A stretch of DNA of 33,570 nucleotides from K189A clade bacterium. GTDB lineage: Bacteria; Pseudomonadota; Gammaproteobacteria; Pseudomonadales; Azotimanducaceae. The stretch is taken from the NCBI GenBank assembly GCA_018607725.1, contig JABBAY010000106.1, positions 1-33,570 of the forward strand. Direction: 5' to 3'. The translations under genes were made by a program, and so were the position numbers. Positions 23,746-31,474 of this stretch are shown here, piece after piece (the first letter of the stretch is position 1; each line of letters begins with the position of its first letter). The notes under the pieces were generated by a model. The model made no database searches and had not been told where the DNA came from. It worked only from the letters and a program-made list of their open reading frames with translations.

Positions 23746-24663
23746 TCATTGAACCCTATTGAGGCTTCGAACCAGGGGTCGGGTCAAACAGGTGGGGCCG
23801 CCCTCACCCTTACGACTGATATGGTCGCCTTGATAAACCGTGACTTGGCAGCCCGCCGCTATCAGGCGTTGTCGCGTCACGTCGAGTCCATCCAGCATCA
23901 ACACTTGCCGCGGTGCAGTGGCGAGCACATTACAGCCCATGGTGGGAAACTCAATGTCGGGCACTTCTACCAGTTCGATACCGAGCGCCGTTAACCACTG
24001 TAGAAAGCTGGCAGGCATCAACGGCCGGTAGATCAACGCCAGATCTTTGGCTAAAGGTGAGATCATGCTCATCAGATGAAAGACATCCTCAGGATGCGTG
24101 GGCGCAGGCAGCGGCACGACATGGACTTCCACATCAGGGCCAACTATCTGCTTAAGCTGATCAATACCTGCTTGATTGGTTCTCGGGCCGAGTCCTACCG
24201 CCAAACGCTGATCATCCAGCCAGATCAGATCACCGCCTTCGAGCGTGCCCGGGGCGTATATTTCACCGGCGATGGTTATTGGCGGGTGCTGTTGAGCATA
24301 CGGTGAGTCCGGCGAGGCTAGTTGAGCGGCAAGTTGCGTGCTGTTGAGCGCCGGCTCACTGCGGCGCGTGGATCGACCCATATGGCACCGAATCAGTCCT
24401 TTCGGAGAGACCAGCAACGCATCACGGGTATAGATGCTATCCAGGGTTAATCCCTCAGCATCGTCCAGATAGAGCACTTTGCAACCCGCATTCGTCAGAC
24501 ATTCAACAAAGGCTTGGTGCTCAACAATAGCAGCGTCAAAATCGGGCCGGGTGTGAAAACGCAGGGGTTGCCATTGCGCGTCGATACGCGGGTCGTCTTT
24601 AAACGCAGCTTTGGGGCCGCGCACGGCCACCCAAGTCAGATTGTCATATTCATTCAGGGGCAC
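23746..24663 (-). CDS. Dimethylargininase/amidinotransferase-superfamily protein (DDAH-like)
   Basis: This 305-residue protein belongs to the guanidino-group-modifying enzymes. The nucleophile Cys292 lies in GGPTCLTRPL, the general-base His196 in PEDVFHLMSMIS, and LEGGDLIW (141-148) and YTRDALLV (78-85) supply the acidic and substrate residues. The short length and order of these motifs fit dimethylarginine dimethylaminohydrolases (citrulline plus methylamines) more than arginine deiminases. The start is a GTG at 24663 behind AAGGA at slightly long spacing. It lies 89 bp downstream of an APC-family permease gene, suggesting uptake and hydrolysis of arginine-like compounds. Whether it prefers methylated arginine is not shown by the sequence. 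Confidence 0.84.
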   Translation of the reverse strand: MPLNEYDNLTWVAVRGPKAAFKDDPRIDAQWQPLRFHTRPDFDAAIVEHQAFVECLTNAGCKVLYLDDAEGLTLDSIYTRDALLVSPKGLIRCHMGRSTRRSEPALNSTQLAAQLASPDSPYAQQHPPITIAGEIYAPGTLEGGDLIWLDDQRLAVGLGPRTNQAGIDQLKQIVGPDVEVHVVPLPAPTHPEDVFHLMSMISPLAKDLALIYRPLMPASFLQWLTALGIELVEVPDIEFPTMGCNVLATAPRQVLMLDGLDVTRQRLIAAGCQVTVYQGDHISRKGEGGPTCLTRPLVRSLNRVQ

Positions 24664-24691
24664 GAGATACAGATTCCTTCGATAGCAAGTT

Positions 24692-24760
24692 GTTATTGAG
24701 CTTTTGGTTATTGAGCTTTTGGTTATTGAGCTTTTGGTTATTGAGCTTATGGTTATTGAG
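24692..24760. repeat. 15-bp tandem repeat covering the permease stop codon
   Basis: Three perfect copies of GTTATTGAGCTTTTG (24692-24736), a fourth with one change (24737-24751) and a 9-bp partial copy to 24760 form one array. On the minus strand each unit carries CAATAA, and because 15 is divisible by three every TAA is in the permease reading frame. The array therefore reiterates the stop codon and separates the permease from the DDAH-like gene. Slippage origin is likely. Confidence 0.9.
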
Positions 24761-26102
24761 TAAGTTTAACCTCAGCTGAATTAGCCTCGCTGGCTTCGCC
24801 CAGCTTAACGACAGATGCTCGCTGCATCCACCAATAAACTGGCACGCCCAGCAACATCAAACCCACTCCACCCAACAGCGCTTCCTGGCCAATGCCAGAG
24901 ATTGCCCACAAGGTATAAGCCAGCGCCAGCAAGCCGGAAAGTAGGGTCAACCACTTACCAAGCCCACCTCGCCGCAGCCAGGTGAGTTTTAACTCATATA
25001 AGATCGTAAAGAGATAAGGCACCAACACGGCGAGGGTAGACAGCAGAATCGTATAGGTGAACAAGGCGACCAAACCGCCGGCGTAATTAGAAATAGTCAA
25101 CACAGAGACCAGTGCACTAGAAATAATTAAGCCCGCCTTAGGCACTCCCGACTCCGGATGACCTTTGAATATGGCTGGAAAAATCCCATCGTTGGCCGCC
25201 GCCATGGGCATCTGACCTTGAATCAGCGTCCAGCCGTTCAGCGCACCAAAGCAACTGATGACGGCGATAAATGCAATGAAGTAGCCAGCCCACTCACCCC
25301 ACATCAAGCGTGCAGCATCTGCGAACGGCGCTGAAGAGCTAACAAGATCTGTCTGTGGCACGACACTCAGAATGGTCGCCGTGCTGGAGATATAGACCAC
25401 GGCCGCAATCAAAAAACCTAATAACGTTGCACGAGGAATATTAACAGTAGGATTCTCGACACTGTCGGCAGGCACCGTTGCTGACTCTAGGCCCAAAAAA
25501 GCCCATAGGGTCAAAGCCGCTGTGGCAGTGACTGCATCAAAATTAGATACCGTGCTGGTGTTCAAAGGCGTAAATGCCGCCCTATCAAAATAAAACACCA
25601 CCGCCACACCAATGACAAGAAGCGGTACGAGCTTCAGCACCGTGGCTGTCAATTGAATAATACCAGCCTCTTTCAGGCCAATGCAGTTAACCGCAGTCAA
25701 CAGCCAAATGGCACTCAAAGCTACCGCGACGCCAGATAAAGGGCTTGCATGCAGCATGGGGAAAAACACGCTTAAGTAGGAAACCATCGCCACGGCAATC
25801 GCCGCGTTACCGCACCATAACGAGACCCAATAGCCCCAGGCTACTGTAAAACCTGCTAACCGCCCAAATCCATCGCGAGTATAGGCATAAGGCCCCCCTT
25901 GCGCGGGATGCTTGCGACTCAGACGAACAAAAACCAGCGCCGTCATTAAGGCACCAAAGGCGGTGAACAACCAACCTACTATGCTGATGCCGCCATAGGC
26001 TGCCAGGGACGATGGCAGAAGAAATATACCGGAGCCAATCATATTGCCAATAACCAGCGCCGTGCACATCCACAAGCCCAGCTGTTTCGTGTTCTTTTGC
26101 AC
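24753..26102 (-). CDS. APC-superfamily amino acid permease (AdiC/PotE-like)
   Basis: This 449-residue membrane protein has about 12 predicted helices and the N-terminal unwound-helix motif GNMIGSGIFLLP (19-30) of the APC superfamily. The alignment-like order WGYWVSLWCGNAAIA and SATVPADSVENPTVNIPRAT resembles the arginine/agmatine and putrescine antiporters. Such carriers exchange or import basic amino acids or polyamines. The start appears to be a GTG at 26102. The downstream DDAH-like gene supports an arginine-derived substrate. The coding region ends within a 15-bp tandem repeat that repeats its stop codon. It is divergent from a small gene only 20 bp away. Confidence 0.86.
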   Translation of the reverse strand: MQKNTKQLGLWMCTALVIGNMIGSGIFLLPSSLAAYGGISIVGWLFTAFGALMTALVFVRLSRKHPAQGGPYAYTRDGFGRLAGFTVAWGYWVSLWCGNAAIAVAMVSYLSVFFPMLHASPLSGVAVALSAIWLLTAVNCIGLKEAGIIQLTATVLKLVPLLVIGVAVVFYFDRAAFTPLNTSTVSNFDAVTATAALTLWAFLGLESATVPADSVENPTVNIPRATLLGFLIAAVVYISSTATILSVVPQTDLVSSSAPFADAARLMWGEWAGYFIAFIAVISCFGALNGWTLIQGQMPMAAANDGIFPAIFKGHPESGVPKAGLIISSALVSVLTISNYAGGLVALFTYTILLSTLAVLVPYLFTILYELKLTWLRRGGLGKWLTLLSGLLALAYTLWAISGIGQEALLGGVGLMLLGVPVYWWMQRASVVKLGEASEANSAEVKLTQ

Positions 26103-26122
26103 TTTCGTGAGGTTACTCCACG

Positions 26123-26515
26123 GTGGTCAAGCGGACAGTCACCAGAAAAATACGACACTTTCTCGTTATTCTGGCAGGCATCGGCATGGTTCAAATTAGC
26201 ATAATTAGCGGCTCAGACATGGCAGTCAGTTTCTCGTCAAACCATCTCGATTCGAATCAAGCTATAAGTATCTCGAGCTTCCATACCTTACCAGCGTTTA
26301 CCTACATAGAAGAAGTCTTTGTGCAGTTAGACAAAGAGATATTGTTAACCAAGAACTCGAAGCTACCTTCGGGCATTTCCTTACCTGACACTGAATGGAA
26401 TGCCAAGTCGCCGGCAAGCAAACTTTGTGACGCCGCCGAGAGAACACCTGCAGGAACCCCACGAGCCGCCTTTATTGTTCATCACGACTTCTTATACTTT
26501 GAATGCGAGCCATAG
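26123..26515 (+). CDS. Hypothetical protein with N-terminal hydrophobic segment
   Basis: No family is recognised. The 130-residue product has a basic N-terminus and a hydrophobic segment at about residues 12-30 (FLVILAGIGMVQISII), consistent with a signal peptide or anchor. A soluble part with two cysteines (near 101 and 128) follows. The proposed GTG start has GAGG ten bases upstream but leaves only 20 bp to the divergent permease gene; an ATG at 26186 would remove much of the hydrophobic segment. The frame is open throughout and a similar small exported protein lies next on the same strand, which argues for a real gene. Confidence is moderate because no homologue is known to me. Confidence 0.45.
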   Translation: MVKRTVTRKIRHFLVILAGIGMVQISIISGSDMAVSFSSNHLDSNQAISISSFHTLPAFTYIEEVFVQLDKEILLTKNSKLPSGISLPDTEWNAKSPASKLCDAAERTPAGTPRAAFIVHHDFLYFECEP

Positions 26516-26589
26516 TTACGCTAGGCTTCGGGAAGCGAATTAGCGTCTGCCTCACGCCATGGCCCGACAGCAATCAGCAGGCATATGCA

Positions 26590-26991
26590 ATGACAATCAT
26601 TTATGCTAACAGCAGATTAAAGGCGACCGTGCTGACACTGGCACTCTCGAGCGCAAACGTGTTTGCCGAGACTGACTCCAACTCAATGGAATCGTACACG
26701 ACCTGTGCCGTTTATCACCGGATGCTAGCTGGCGCCTACATGAGAGAAAGTCAGTCGCCAGAACTCGCTAATCTTGAGACCCAGAAAATGCATGTTTTTA
26801 TTGCCAACGCCAAACGGGTAGGACCACAGGCATTGAGCGCCGAGGCAATTGAGCAATTATTTCTCAAGGCCTGGCGTGCAGACCTTCAACGAATGGAGAC
26901 TCAGATCCGGGGAAATTACAAAAACATTAGACGGCTCCGCCTCGAGTACAAAAAAACCTGCGCCAACCTCCACAACATGCAAGCCAGTTGA
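26590..26991 (+). CDS. Small exported helical protein of unknown function
   Basis: This 133-residue product begins with a convincing signal peptide (about residues 1-26, cleavage after VFA), followed by a mature helix-rich part. Its two cysteines, in YTTCAVYHRM and KKTCANLHNM, sit near the two ends and could form a disulphide in the periplasm. I chose ATG at 26590, with AGG nine bases upstream, over an in-frame start at 26503 whose residues do not fit a signal peptide and overlap the preceding gene. I recognise no family; single-domain helical periplasmic proteins of this kind are common. It may be co-transcribed with the small gene upstream, given the 74-bp gap. Confidence 0.6.
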   Translation: MTIIYANSRLKATVLTLALSSANVFAETDSNSMESYTTCAVYHRMLAGAYMRESQSPELANLETQKMHVFIANAKRVGPQALSAEAIEQLFLKAWRADLQRMETQIRGNYKNIRRLRLEYKKTCANLHNMQAS

Positions 26992-27110
26992 TAACAAGAA
27001 TTCAAATCGTCATCATTCAAACAATGACCTGCCGCCTGATTCAATTTTCTAGAATTTAGAAGTCCAACATCAAACTCGACTATGGCGCTGGCCGGATTCA
27101 AACCAGCTCA

Positions 27111-28118
27111 TTATTCCGTTAACATTTTCCACCACCTGCTTGTCTGAGCACTGTCGGTGTTACGCAGTACAATCCAGTCGATGTGGGCTTCTATGGATTT
27201 TTTTGAATCCAGGTCTATGGCCCAAAGCGCATCTACCTCGTTGGGAACCACTGAGTAACGAACATCAATGATTCTGTTAGAATTTTTTGGGTCGATCGCC
27301 AGATAATTATTCGAGAACCATCGAAAACGCTCTATGTCTCGTGCCTGTTGACTGCCTTGATCCAGCCAATTGAAATGAATATCCAGATTTAACTTCAGCG
27401 CGCGGTCGCCGGGAAACTTTTTGTTCTCGAAGCCAACCCGAACACCATCAACGTGGAAATAGTCATCGGTTTCGTAAACCACTTTCCACAGCAGAAGATT
27501 AGCGAATCCCGGCTTCGCCTCCAGCCGAATCGGCTCGTGACCTCGAAGCGCTGCAAGCTCATAGCCGCCGGCTATTGCGCGATCTCTTTGCAAGACGCCA
27601 AACAATAAATAGCAGATTGCCCAACCGAACGCCGCTCTTCCGAACCAGGGGTTCTTGCGATACACCCCGATGATCGCGAGTCCAAGCACCGGCAGGGTGA
27701 AAAGGGGATCTATAATAGAAATATTATTCCAGGCAAAGCGCTCGGAGGTAAACGGCCACAACAGCTGCGTGCCATAGGACGTACAGGCGTCCAGTAATCC
27801 GTGAGTCGCATAGCCGAGCAGGCAAAACAGATATGTTTCCCTGAACCTGAGATCAATCAGCGACAAGAACCTGCGGACCAGGTGATGCATCACCAACGCC
27901 ACCAACAGCGCGCCGACAGGAATGAAAACCAGAGAGTGGGTGAATTGGCGATGAAACTCGAGAAACAGCAGCGGATCAGTTGGTGAAAAAATGAGGATAT
28001 CTAAGTCTGGCGCTAATCCACCGAAACATCCAAGAATTGTTCCCGCTTTAATCTTGTTTCGATCGCCGCCACTCTGCGCGAGTGCGGCGCCGAGTGCACC
28101 TTGACTGATGGGATCCAT
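27111..28118 (-). CDS. Membrane-bound metal-dependent hydrolase (YdjM/LexA-regulated type)
   Basis: This 335-residue inner-membrane protein has the family's conserved polar residues: APDLD (36-40, Asp38 and Asp40), HRQFTHS (56-62, His56 and His61) and a later GYATHGLLDACTSYGTQLLWPF segment. Several membrane helices lie in the first 200 residues, followed by a soluble C-terminal part of about 130 residues. Family members are annotated as metal-dependent hydrolases of uncertain substrate; E. coli YdjM is SOS-induced. The C-terminal extension is longer than in YdjM. It ends 9 bp before the ATG region of nothing else and begins just 9 bp after the PhyH-like stop, so both may be one transcript. 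Confidence 0.83.
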   Translation of the reverse strand: MDPISQGALGAALAQSGGDRNKIKAGTILGCFGGLAPDLDILIFSPTDPLLFLEFHRQFTHSLVFIPVGALLVALVMHHLVRRFLSLIDLRFRETYLFCLLGYATHGLLDACTSYGTQLLWPFTSERFAWNNISIIDPLFTLPVLGLAIIGVYRKNPWFGRAAFGWAICYLLFGVLQRDRAIAGGYELAALRGHEPIRLEAKPGFANLLLWKVVYETDDYFHVDGVRVGFENKKFPGDRALKLNLDIHFNWLDQGSQQARDIERFRWFSNNYLAIDPKNSNRIIDVRYSVVPNEVDALWAIDLDSKKSIEAHIDWIVLRNTDSAQTSRWWKMLTE

Positions 28119-28127
28119 ATCTAAACC

Positions 28128-29366
28128 TTAATTTGGCTTCACGCCACCGATACCGACTGGCGCACTCTGCCCGCCCGCCCTGGCCTTGCGCACAACATCA
28201 CGCAACGTGAACGGTGCATTGAAATTCTGCGAGCTTGAGTTCGGACCCAGCGGACCCACCCGCAAGTATTCGCCTCGATCGGCAGCTAGTCGGAAATCCC
28301 GAGTTGAACCCGCTGCCTCGCCCACCAGACCCCGCGCTCCAAAACCATGACCCTCGTTGGTTTGCGCCGCATTTGTCGCTTGATAACCCATGCGGTGCAG
28401 TAACTTCGCGCTGGCTCGCTGCAACACTTCCGGGCTAACGGACAACATCCAGTTCTCTTGTTGGCGCAAAAAAGGTTTTTGCATACCGTTGAGCATCACA
28501 ATGCGCGGTAAACTAGTATGATTAATGCCTGTACCGTGCAACAAGCGACCGTCTGTGATGACCATGGTGCCGGCTTTCGCGTCAATGTTAATGGCGGGCG
28601 GTAGTTTACCAACGGGCTTGTTGGCGCGCATCGCTTCAGACAACACAACATGGCTGCCCGGGATCACCAACGTGCCGCCGTTCGTCTCGTCAACGTCGGT
28701 AATCGGCGTGAGGATATTAATCGACATTGGGCTTTTAGAATCTAACGCGTTATTTTGATCTTGATGCAAGGCTTGCGGCACGCCACCCTCCAAGGAAATA
28801 GCCGCAATAAGAGAAGTACAGATCCAGCCGGCGCCCAGGGCTTCGGTTACCAACTGCTCAATTAAGGGGCCACCCTGAACAGCACCAGGGTGCTGCTCTA
28901 TCAAGCCTTCAAAACACAGCCCCTTGTTCACGCAGCAATTGATGTTTTGACCGCTAGGCGTCCTTTGGGCAATGCCCGCTAGCCTTTCGCCCTCAGCTTG
29001 CTCTAGTACCCGCTGTCGGATAACAGCTACCTGATCAGGACTCAACGCATCTTCAACCTTACAGTAACCCCACTTCAACATGTCTGCGCGCAGCTGGTCG
29101 ATATTTTTACTGGCCTGCGGCAAGTCCTTATCACGCCAAAAGGGGTGTTTTGCACCTACTGTCGTGTCGTAATAGGATCCCGGCTTGAATTCCCATGTAC
29201 CCCAATCGCCACGACGCTTGGGTGGCACAAAGTAGATCTCCGGATTATTTTCGAGTACCGACTTCATCGGCTCTTGCGAGGTGTTTTCTACGTGATACAT
29301 CTGTTGCTCTGGCGCAGACCTAGATGCCACGTCGGCAGGATCAAACTCGTTGGGAATAGCGCTCAT
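28128..29366 (-). CDS. Phytanoyl-CoA dioxygenase (PhyH) family protein
   Basis: This 412-residue Fe(II)/2-oxoglutarate oxygenase has the iron ligands H201-x-D203 (LHQDQN) and His277 (LLHGTG), with Arg288 (SLPRIV) for 2-oxoglutarate. PhyH proteins hydroxylate very diverse substrates, including acyl-CoAs, nucleosides and alkaloids, so a lipid substrate is not implied. It has an N-terminal extension of about 90 residues rich in polar residues, with no recognisable domain. The ATG at 29366 is preceded by AAGGAG at ten bases; a longer frame reaching 29654 overlaps the MAPEG gene and has unrelated sequence. No CoA-related gene adjoins it directly. Confidence 0.85.
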   Translation of the reverse strand: MSAIPNEFDPADVASRSAPEQQMYHVENTSQEPMKSVLENNPEIYFVPPKRRGDWGTWEFKPGSYYDTTVGAKHPFWRDKDLPQASKNIDQLRADMLKWGYCKVEDALSPDQVAVIRQRVLEQAEGERLAGIAQRTPSGQNINCCVNKGLCFEGLIEQHPGAVQGGPLIEQLVTEALGAGWICTSLIAAISLEGGVPQALHQDQNNALDSKSPMSINILTPITDVDETNGGTLVIPGSHVVLSEAMRANKPVGKLPPAINIDAKAGTMVITDGRLLHGTGINHTSLPRIVMLNGMQKPFLRQQENWMLSVSPEVLQRASAKLLHRMGYQATNAAQTNEGHGFGARGLVGEAAGSTRDFRLAADRGEYLRVGPLGPNSSSQNFNAPFTLRDVVRKARAGGQSAPVGIGGVKPN

Positions 29367-29545
29367 GCTGGCCAATCTCCTTGAAGGCGGACTCGTGTAC
29401 GCATTGTCACGATCTCCTGCCATTGCCACTGACGTAAACCTCATCCACAAGCACTGATGCTGGGATGAAATGGGCACACCTACACTATTCTGGGTACGCC
29501 ACAGGCGGTGACAACCCGCATAAGATGAGCGCCACCGTAGCGAGC

Positions 29546-29986
29546 TTAGCTCAGGGTCAGACTCAATGCGTGATAACTCAATACCAGCAGACAAACATTG
29601 GAGCCGACAAACAGCGCAAATCGAATCGGTATGGTATTGACCAATGATTGCCACAAGCTATGGATAATACGAATAACGGTATAGGCCCAAGCCCACGCCA
29701 CGACAGCACCACTACCACCGGCAATAGCGATAATGCAAACCACGGCGTAAAAAATGGTAGGCTGTTCCATCAGATGCGTAAAATTATGCGCTTTCCAGTT
29801 AACCTTTGCTGGCATCGTCGCTTCAAGATCCGCATAACGGCCACCCGGCTCAGCATTCGCCAGATCGACGCCCGCCTCACCGAAGGCGCGTAAGCGAGTC
29901 ACGACAACCCAAAGCATCATGACCATAGACCAGGCCACTAAAACCGCCGCGGGCGCCAAAATAGTTGTGTTCATTAAAAAATCCAT
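29546..29986 (-). CDS. MAPEG family membrane protein (second copy)
   Basis: This 146-residue protein has four predicted membrane helices and a MAPEG core HNFTHLMEQPTIFYAV in the second half, a variant of the N-H-x-E-N-L-x-E pattern. It resembles the eicosanoid/glutathione enzyme superfamily, but the family's catalytic details in bacteria are not settled. I start at ATG 29986, with AAGGAG upstream; an in-frame start at 30031 contains a basic stretch unlike a signal. It precedes the PhyH-like gene by 179 bp, on the same strand. Its sequence differs clearly from the MAPEG gene at 22333, so it is not a recent duplicate. Confidence 0.82.
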   Translation of the reverse strand: MDFLMNTTILAPAAVLVAWSMVMMLWVVVTRLRAFGEAGVDLANAEPGGRYADLEATMPAKVNWKAHNFTHLMEQPTIFYAVVCIIAIAGGSGAVVAWAWAYTVIRIIHSLWQSLVNTIPIRFALFVGSNVCLLVLSYHALSLTLS

Positions 29987-30168
29987 TCTATTTCTCCTTA
30001 TTATTATTAGGTTAAATTTGCGTCTAGACAAACACTAGCGCACCGAGTGTCCGAACGATTCTCTATTGGCGCTAGCAACTGGTTCCAGCCCCACTACGAA
30101 TCCAATAAGGCGCGTTTTCACCACGCAAAAGGTCGCTGCTAACGCGGACCTTTTATCTTGAATTCTGC

Positions 30169-30924
30169 TTAATGGGTTACGATCTCGGGATCACCAATAT
30201 GACGTCGCACCAACGACGCAAAACCAGAGCGGCCGATACCCTGGCTAACTAAATCAGCTTGAGCAAATCGAGCTGCTGCTGCTGAGATGGGCTTCACCTG
30301 CTTGACCTTCATATGCGCCTCGGCCACACGTTCCATATAGACAAAACTACCCACAGCCTCTGCGACGCTATCTCCCACTGTCAACAAACCGTGGTTACGC
30401 AGGATAATGGCTCGTGTGTTACCCAGCGCCTCGGCGATTCGAGCACCCGCCTCGAGGCTTTGAACCTGAACTTCTTCATCGTCGAACAATGCATGGTCTT
30501 CGAAGAAAATACAGGCCTCCTGGGTAATAGGCTCCAGCAAACGAGCTTCCGAGGAAAAGGGTGTACCCCAGCCTGTGTGCACATGTACCGCGCTAACAGC
30601 ATCGGGGCGCGCTGCCAAGATCGGCTGGTGAATATAGTAACCGGCAACATTCACAGCACCTTCACCCTCTATCAGAGAGCCGTCCGGGCCGACCAGCACC
30701 AAATCGGAGACCTTCGCTGCATGATAAGAAACGCCGTACCGCAGCATCCAAAAACAGTCAGTACGCTCCGGATCGCGAGCACTGATGTGACCATCGCCCA
30801 AATCGCCCCAGCGCTGAGCGGCCAGCAATCGATAACCCAAGGCACAGTCTCGCTGACGCCGCGCACGCACTTGAGCTGGTGTAAATTCGCCTTTCTGCTG
30901 GGCCAACTTCTCGGCGCCAGACAT
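30169..30924 (-). CDS. Class II aldolase/adducin family protein
   Basis: This 251-residue protein shows the class II aldolase fold. GDGHISARDP (43-52) lies near the N-terminus, the zinc ligands are H114-x-H116 (AVHVHTGWG) and H178 (LRNHGLLTVG), and an acidic Glu/Asp cluster lies between. Many members of this family are not sugar-phosphate aldolases and act on other hydroxyacids or keto acids. The ATG begins immediately after the GFA-like stop codon (TAAATG), so its translation is probably coupled. Its substrate is unknown. The next downstream gene on this strand, a MAPEG gene, is 182 bp away. Confidence 0.84.
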   Translation of the reverse strand: MSGAEKLAQQKGEFTPAQVRARRQRDCALGYRLLAAQRWGDLGDGHISARDPERTDCFWMLRYGVSYHAAKVSDLVLVGPDGSLIEGEGAVNVAGYYIHQPILAARPDAVSAVHVHTGWGTPFSSEARLLEPITQEACIFFEDHALFDDEEVQVQSLEAGARIAEALGNTRAIILRNHGLLTVGDSVAEAVGSFVYMERVAEAHMKVKQVKPISAAAARFAQADLVSQGIGRSGFASLVRRHIGDPEIVTH

Positions 30925-31335
30925 TTAAGAACCCTTCGCCATGGTTGGCATGCCTGCGGGGATCTCCACCCAGGGTTGCTTGCGGTCACACCAGATATGA
31001 AATCCTGGCGTAAAATCATCAGCATTGTCCAAGGTGCCCGTCTTGAGGAACATCATTTCGTCTTGACCGGGGACCAAGGAATAGATGGGTGATCCACATT
31101 CGCCGCAGAAAAACCGTTGTACGGTACCACCGCTGTCGGTGTCGGAATCGGAATAGCATTTCGGCGATCCCGCAGTGAAGGTTACCGCGACTTTGGGCAC
31201 GCCCCACAGAGTCGAGAAGGCAGAACCACCCTGGCGCTGACAATTTCTGCAATGACACACGCCGGCCATTAAAGGTTCGGCATTAACGACATATTTTATG
31301 TCGCCGCAAAGGCATTGACCGGTATGGTTTGACAT
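30925..31335 (-). CDS. GFA-family zinc protein (glutathione-dependent formaldehyde-activating enzyme-like)
   Basis: This 136-residue protein has the GFA/CENP-V zinc motifs: GQCLCGD (C8, C10), CHCRNC (C27, C29, C32) and FFCGECGSPIYS (C77, C80). Proteins of this fold bind two zinc ions; the glutathione-formaldehyde function of the founding enzyme is disputed, so the name reflects family only. A good AGGAG lies before the ATG. It is the first gene of a coupled pair with the class II aldolase-like gene, and a candidate promoter with TTGTCA and TACACT lies upstream. Residues around the cysteines fit the family well. Confidence 0.83.
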   Translation of the reverse strand: MSNHTGQCLCGDIKYVVNAEPLMAGVCHCRNCQRQGGSAFSTLWGVPKVAVTFTAGSPKCYSDSDTDSGGTVQRFFCGECGSPIYSLVPGQDEMMFLKTGTLDNADDFTPGFHIWCDRKQPWVEIPAGMPTMAKGS

Positions 31336-31370
31336 GCATTTCTCCTGAGTTATTGACTAAAACTGACTCT

Positions 31371-31400
31371 AGTGTACGCAATCCGTTCAGCCAGTGACAA
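31371..31400 (-). promoter_or_regulatory. Candidate promoter for the GFA-aldolase pair
   Basis: On the minus strand TTGTCA (31400-31395) and TACACT (31376-31371) have an 18-bp spacer, about 35 bp upstream of the GFA-like start codon. The sequence is a fair sigma-70 match and no other promoter is evident in the spacer to the M32 gene. Confidence 0.35.
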
Positions 31401-31421
31401 GCTGTATAATTTGACGCAACG

Positions 31422-31438
31422 CGCACTGCTTAAGTGCG
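31422..31438. terminator. Weak hairpin between the M32 peptidase and GFA genes
   Basis: CGCACT (31422-31427) and AGTGCG (31433-31438) form a 6-bp stem with a short loop. It lies 37 bp past the stop of the minus-strand M32 peptidase gene. No T run follows, so only a weak or Rho-assisted terminator can be claimed. Confidence 0.3.
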
Positions 31439-31474
31439 TAACAGTTCGCCCGATACGACACCGCCGACAGCAGT

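Noticed and set aside
24692-24760. CRISPR-like array
   Set aside because: The units are contiguous with no spacers; this is a simple tandem repeat.
27083-27106. Complete tRNA gene
   Set aside because: Only a T-arm-like stretch is present; no D-arm, anticodon arm or matching acceptor 5-prime strand can be found upstream.
29367-29654. N-terminal extension of the PhyH-like protein to 29654
   Set aside because: The extra sequence overlaps the MAPEG gene, and a good Shine-Dalgarno precedes the ATG at 29366.
30313-31092. 259-residue plus-strand open frame opposite the aldolase and GFA-like genes
   Set aside because: It is a shadow frame of two genes with intact zinc motifs; it has no recognisable motif of its own.
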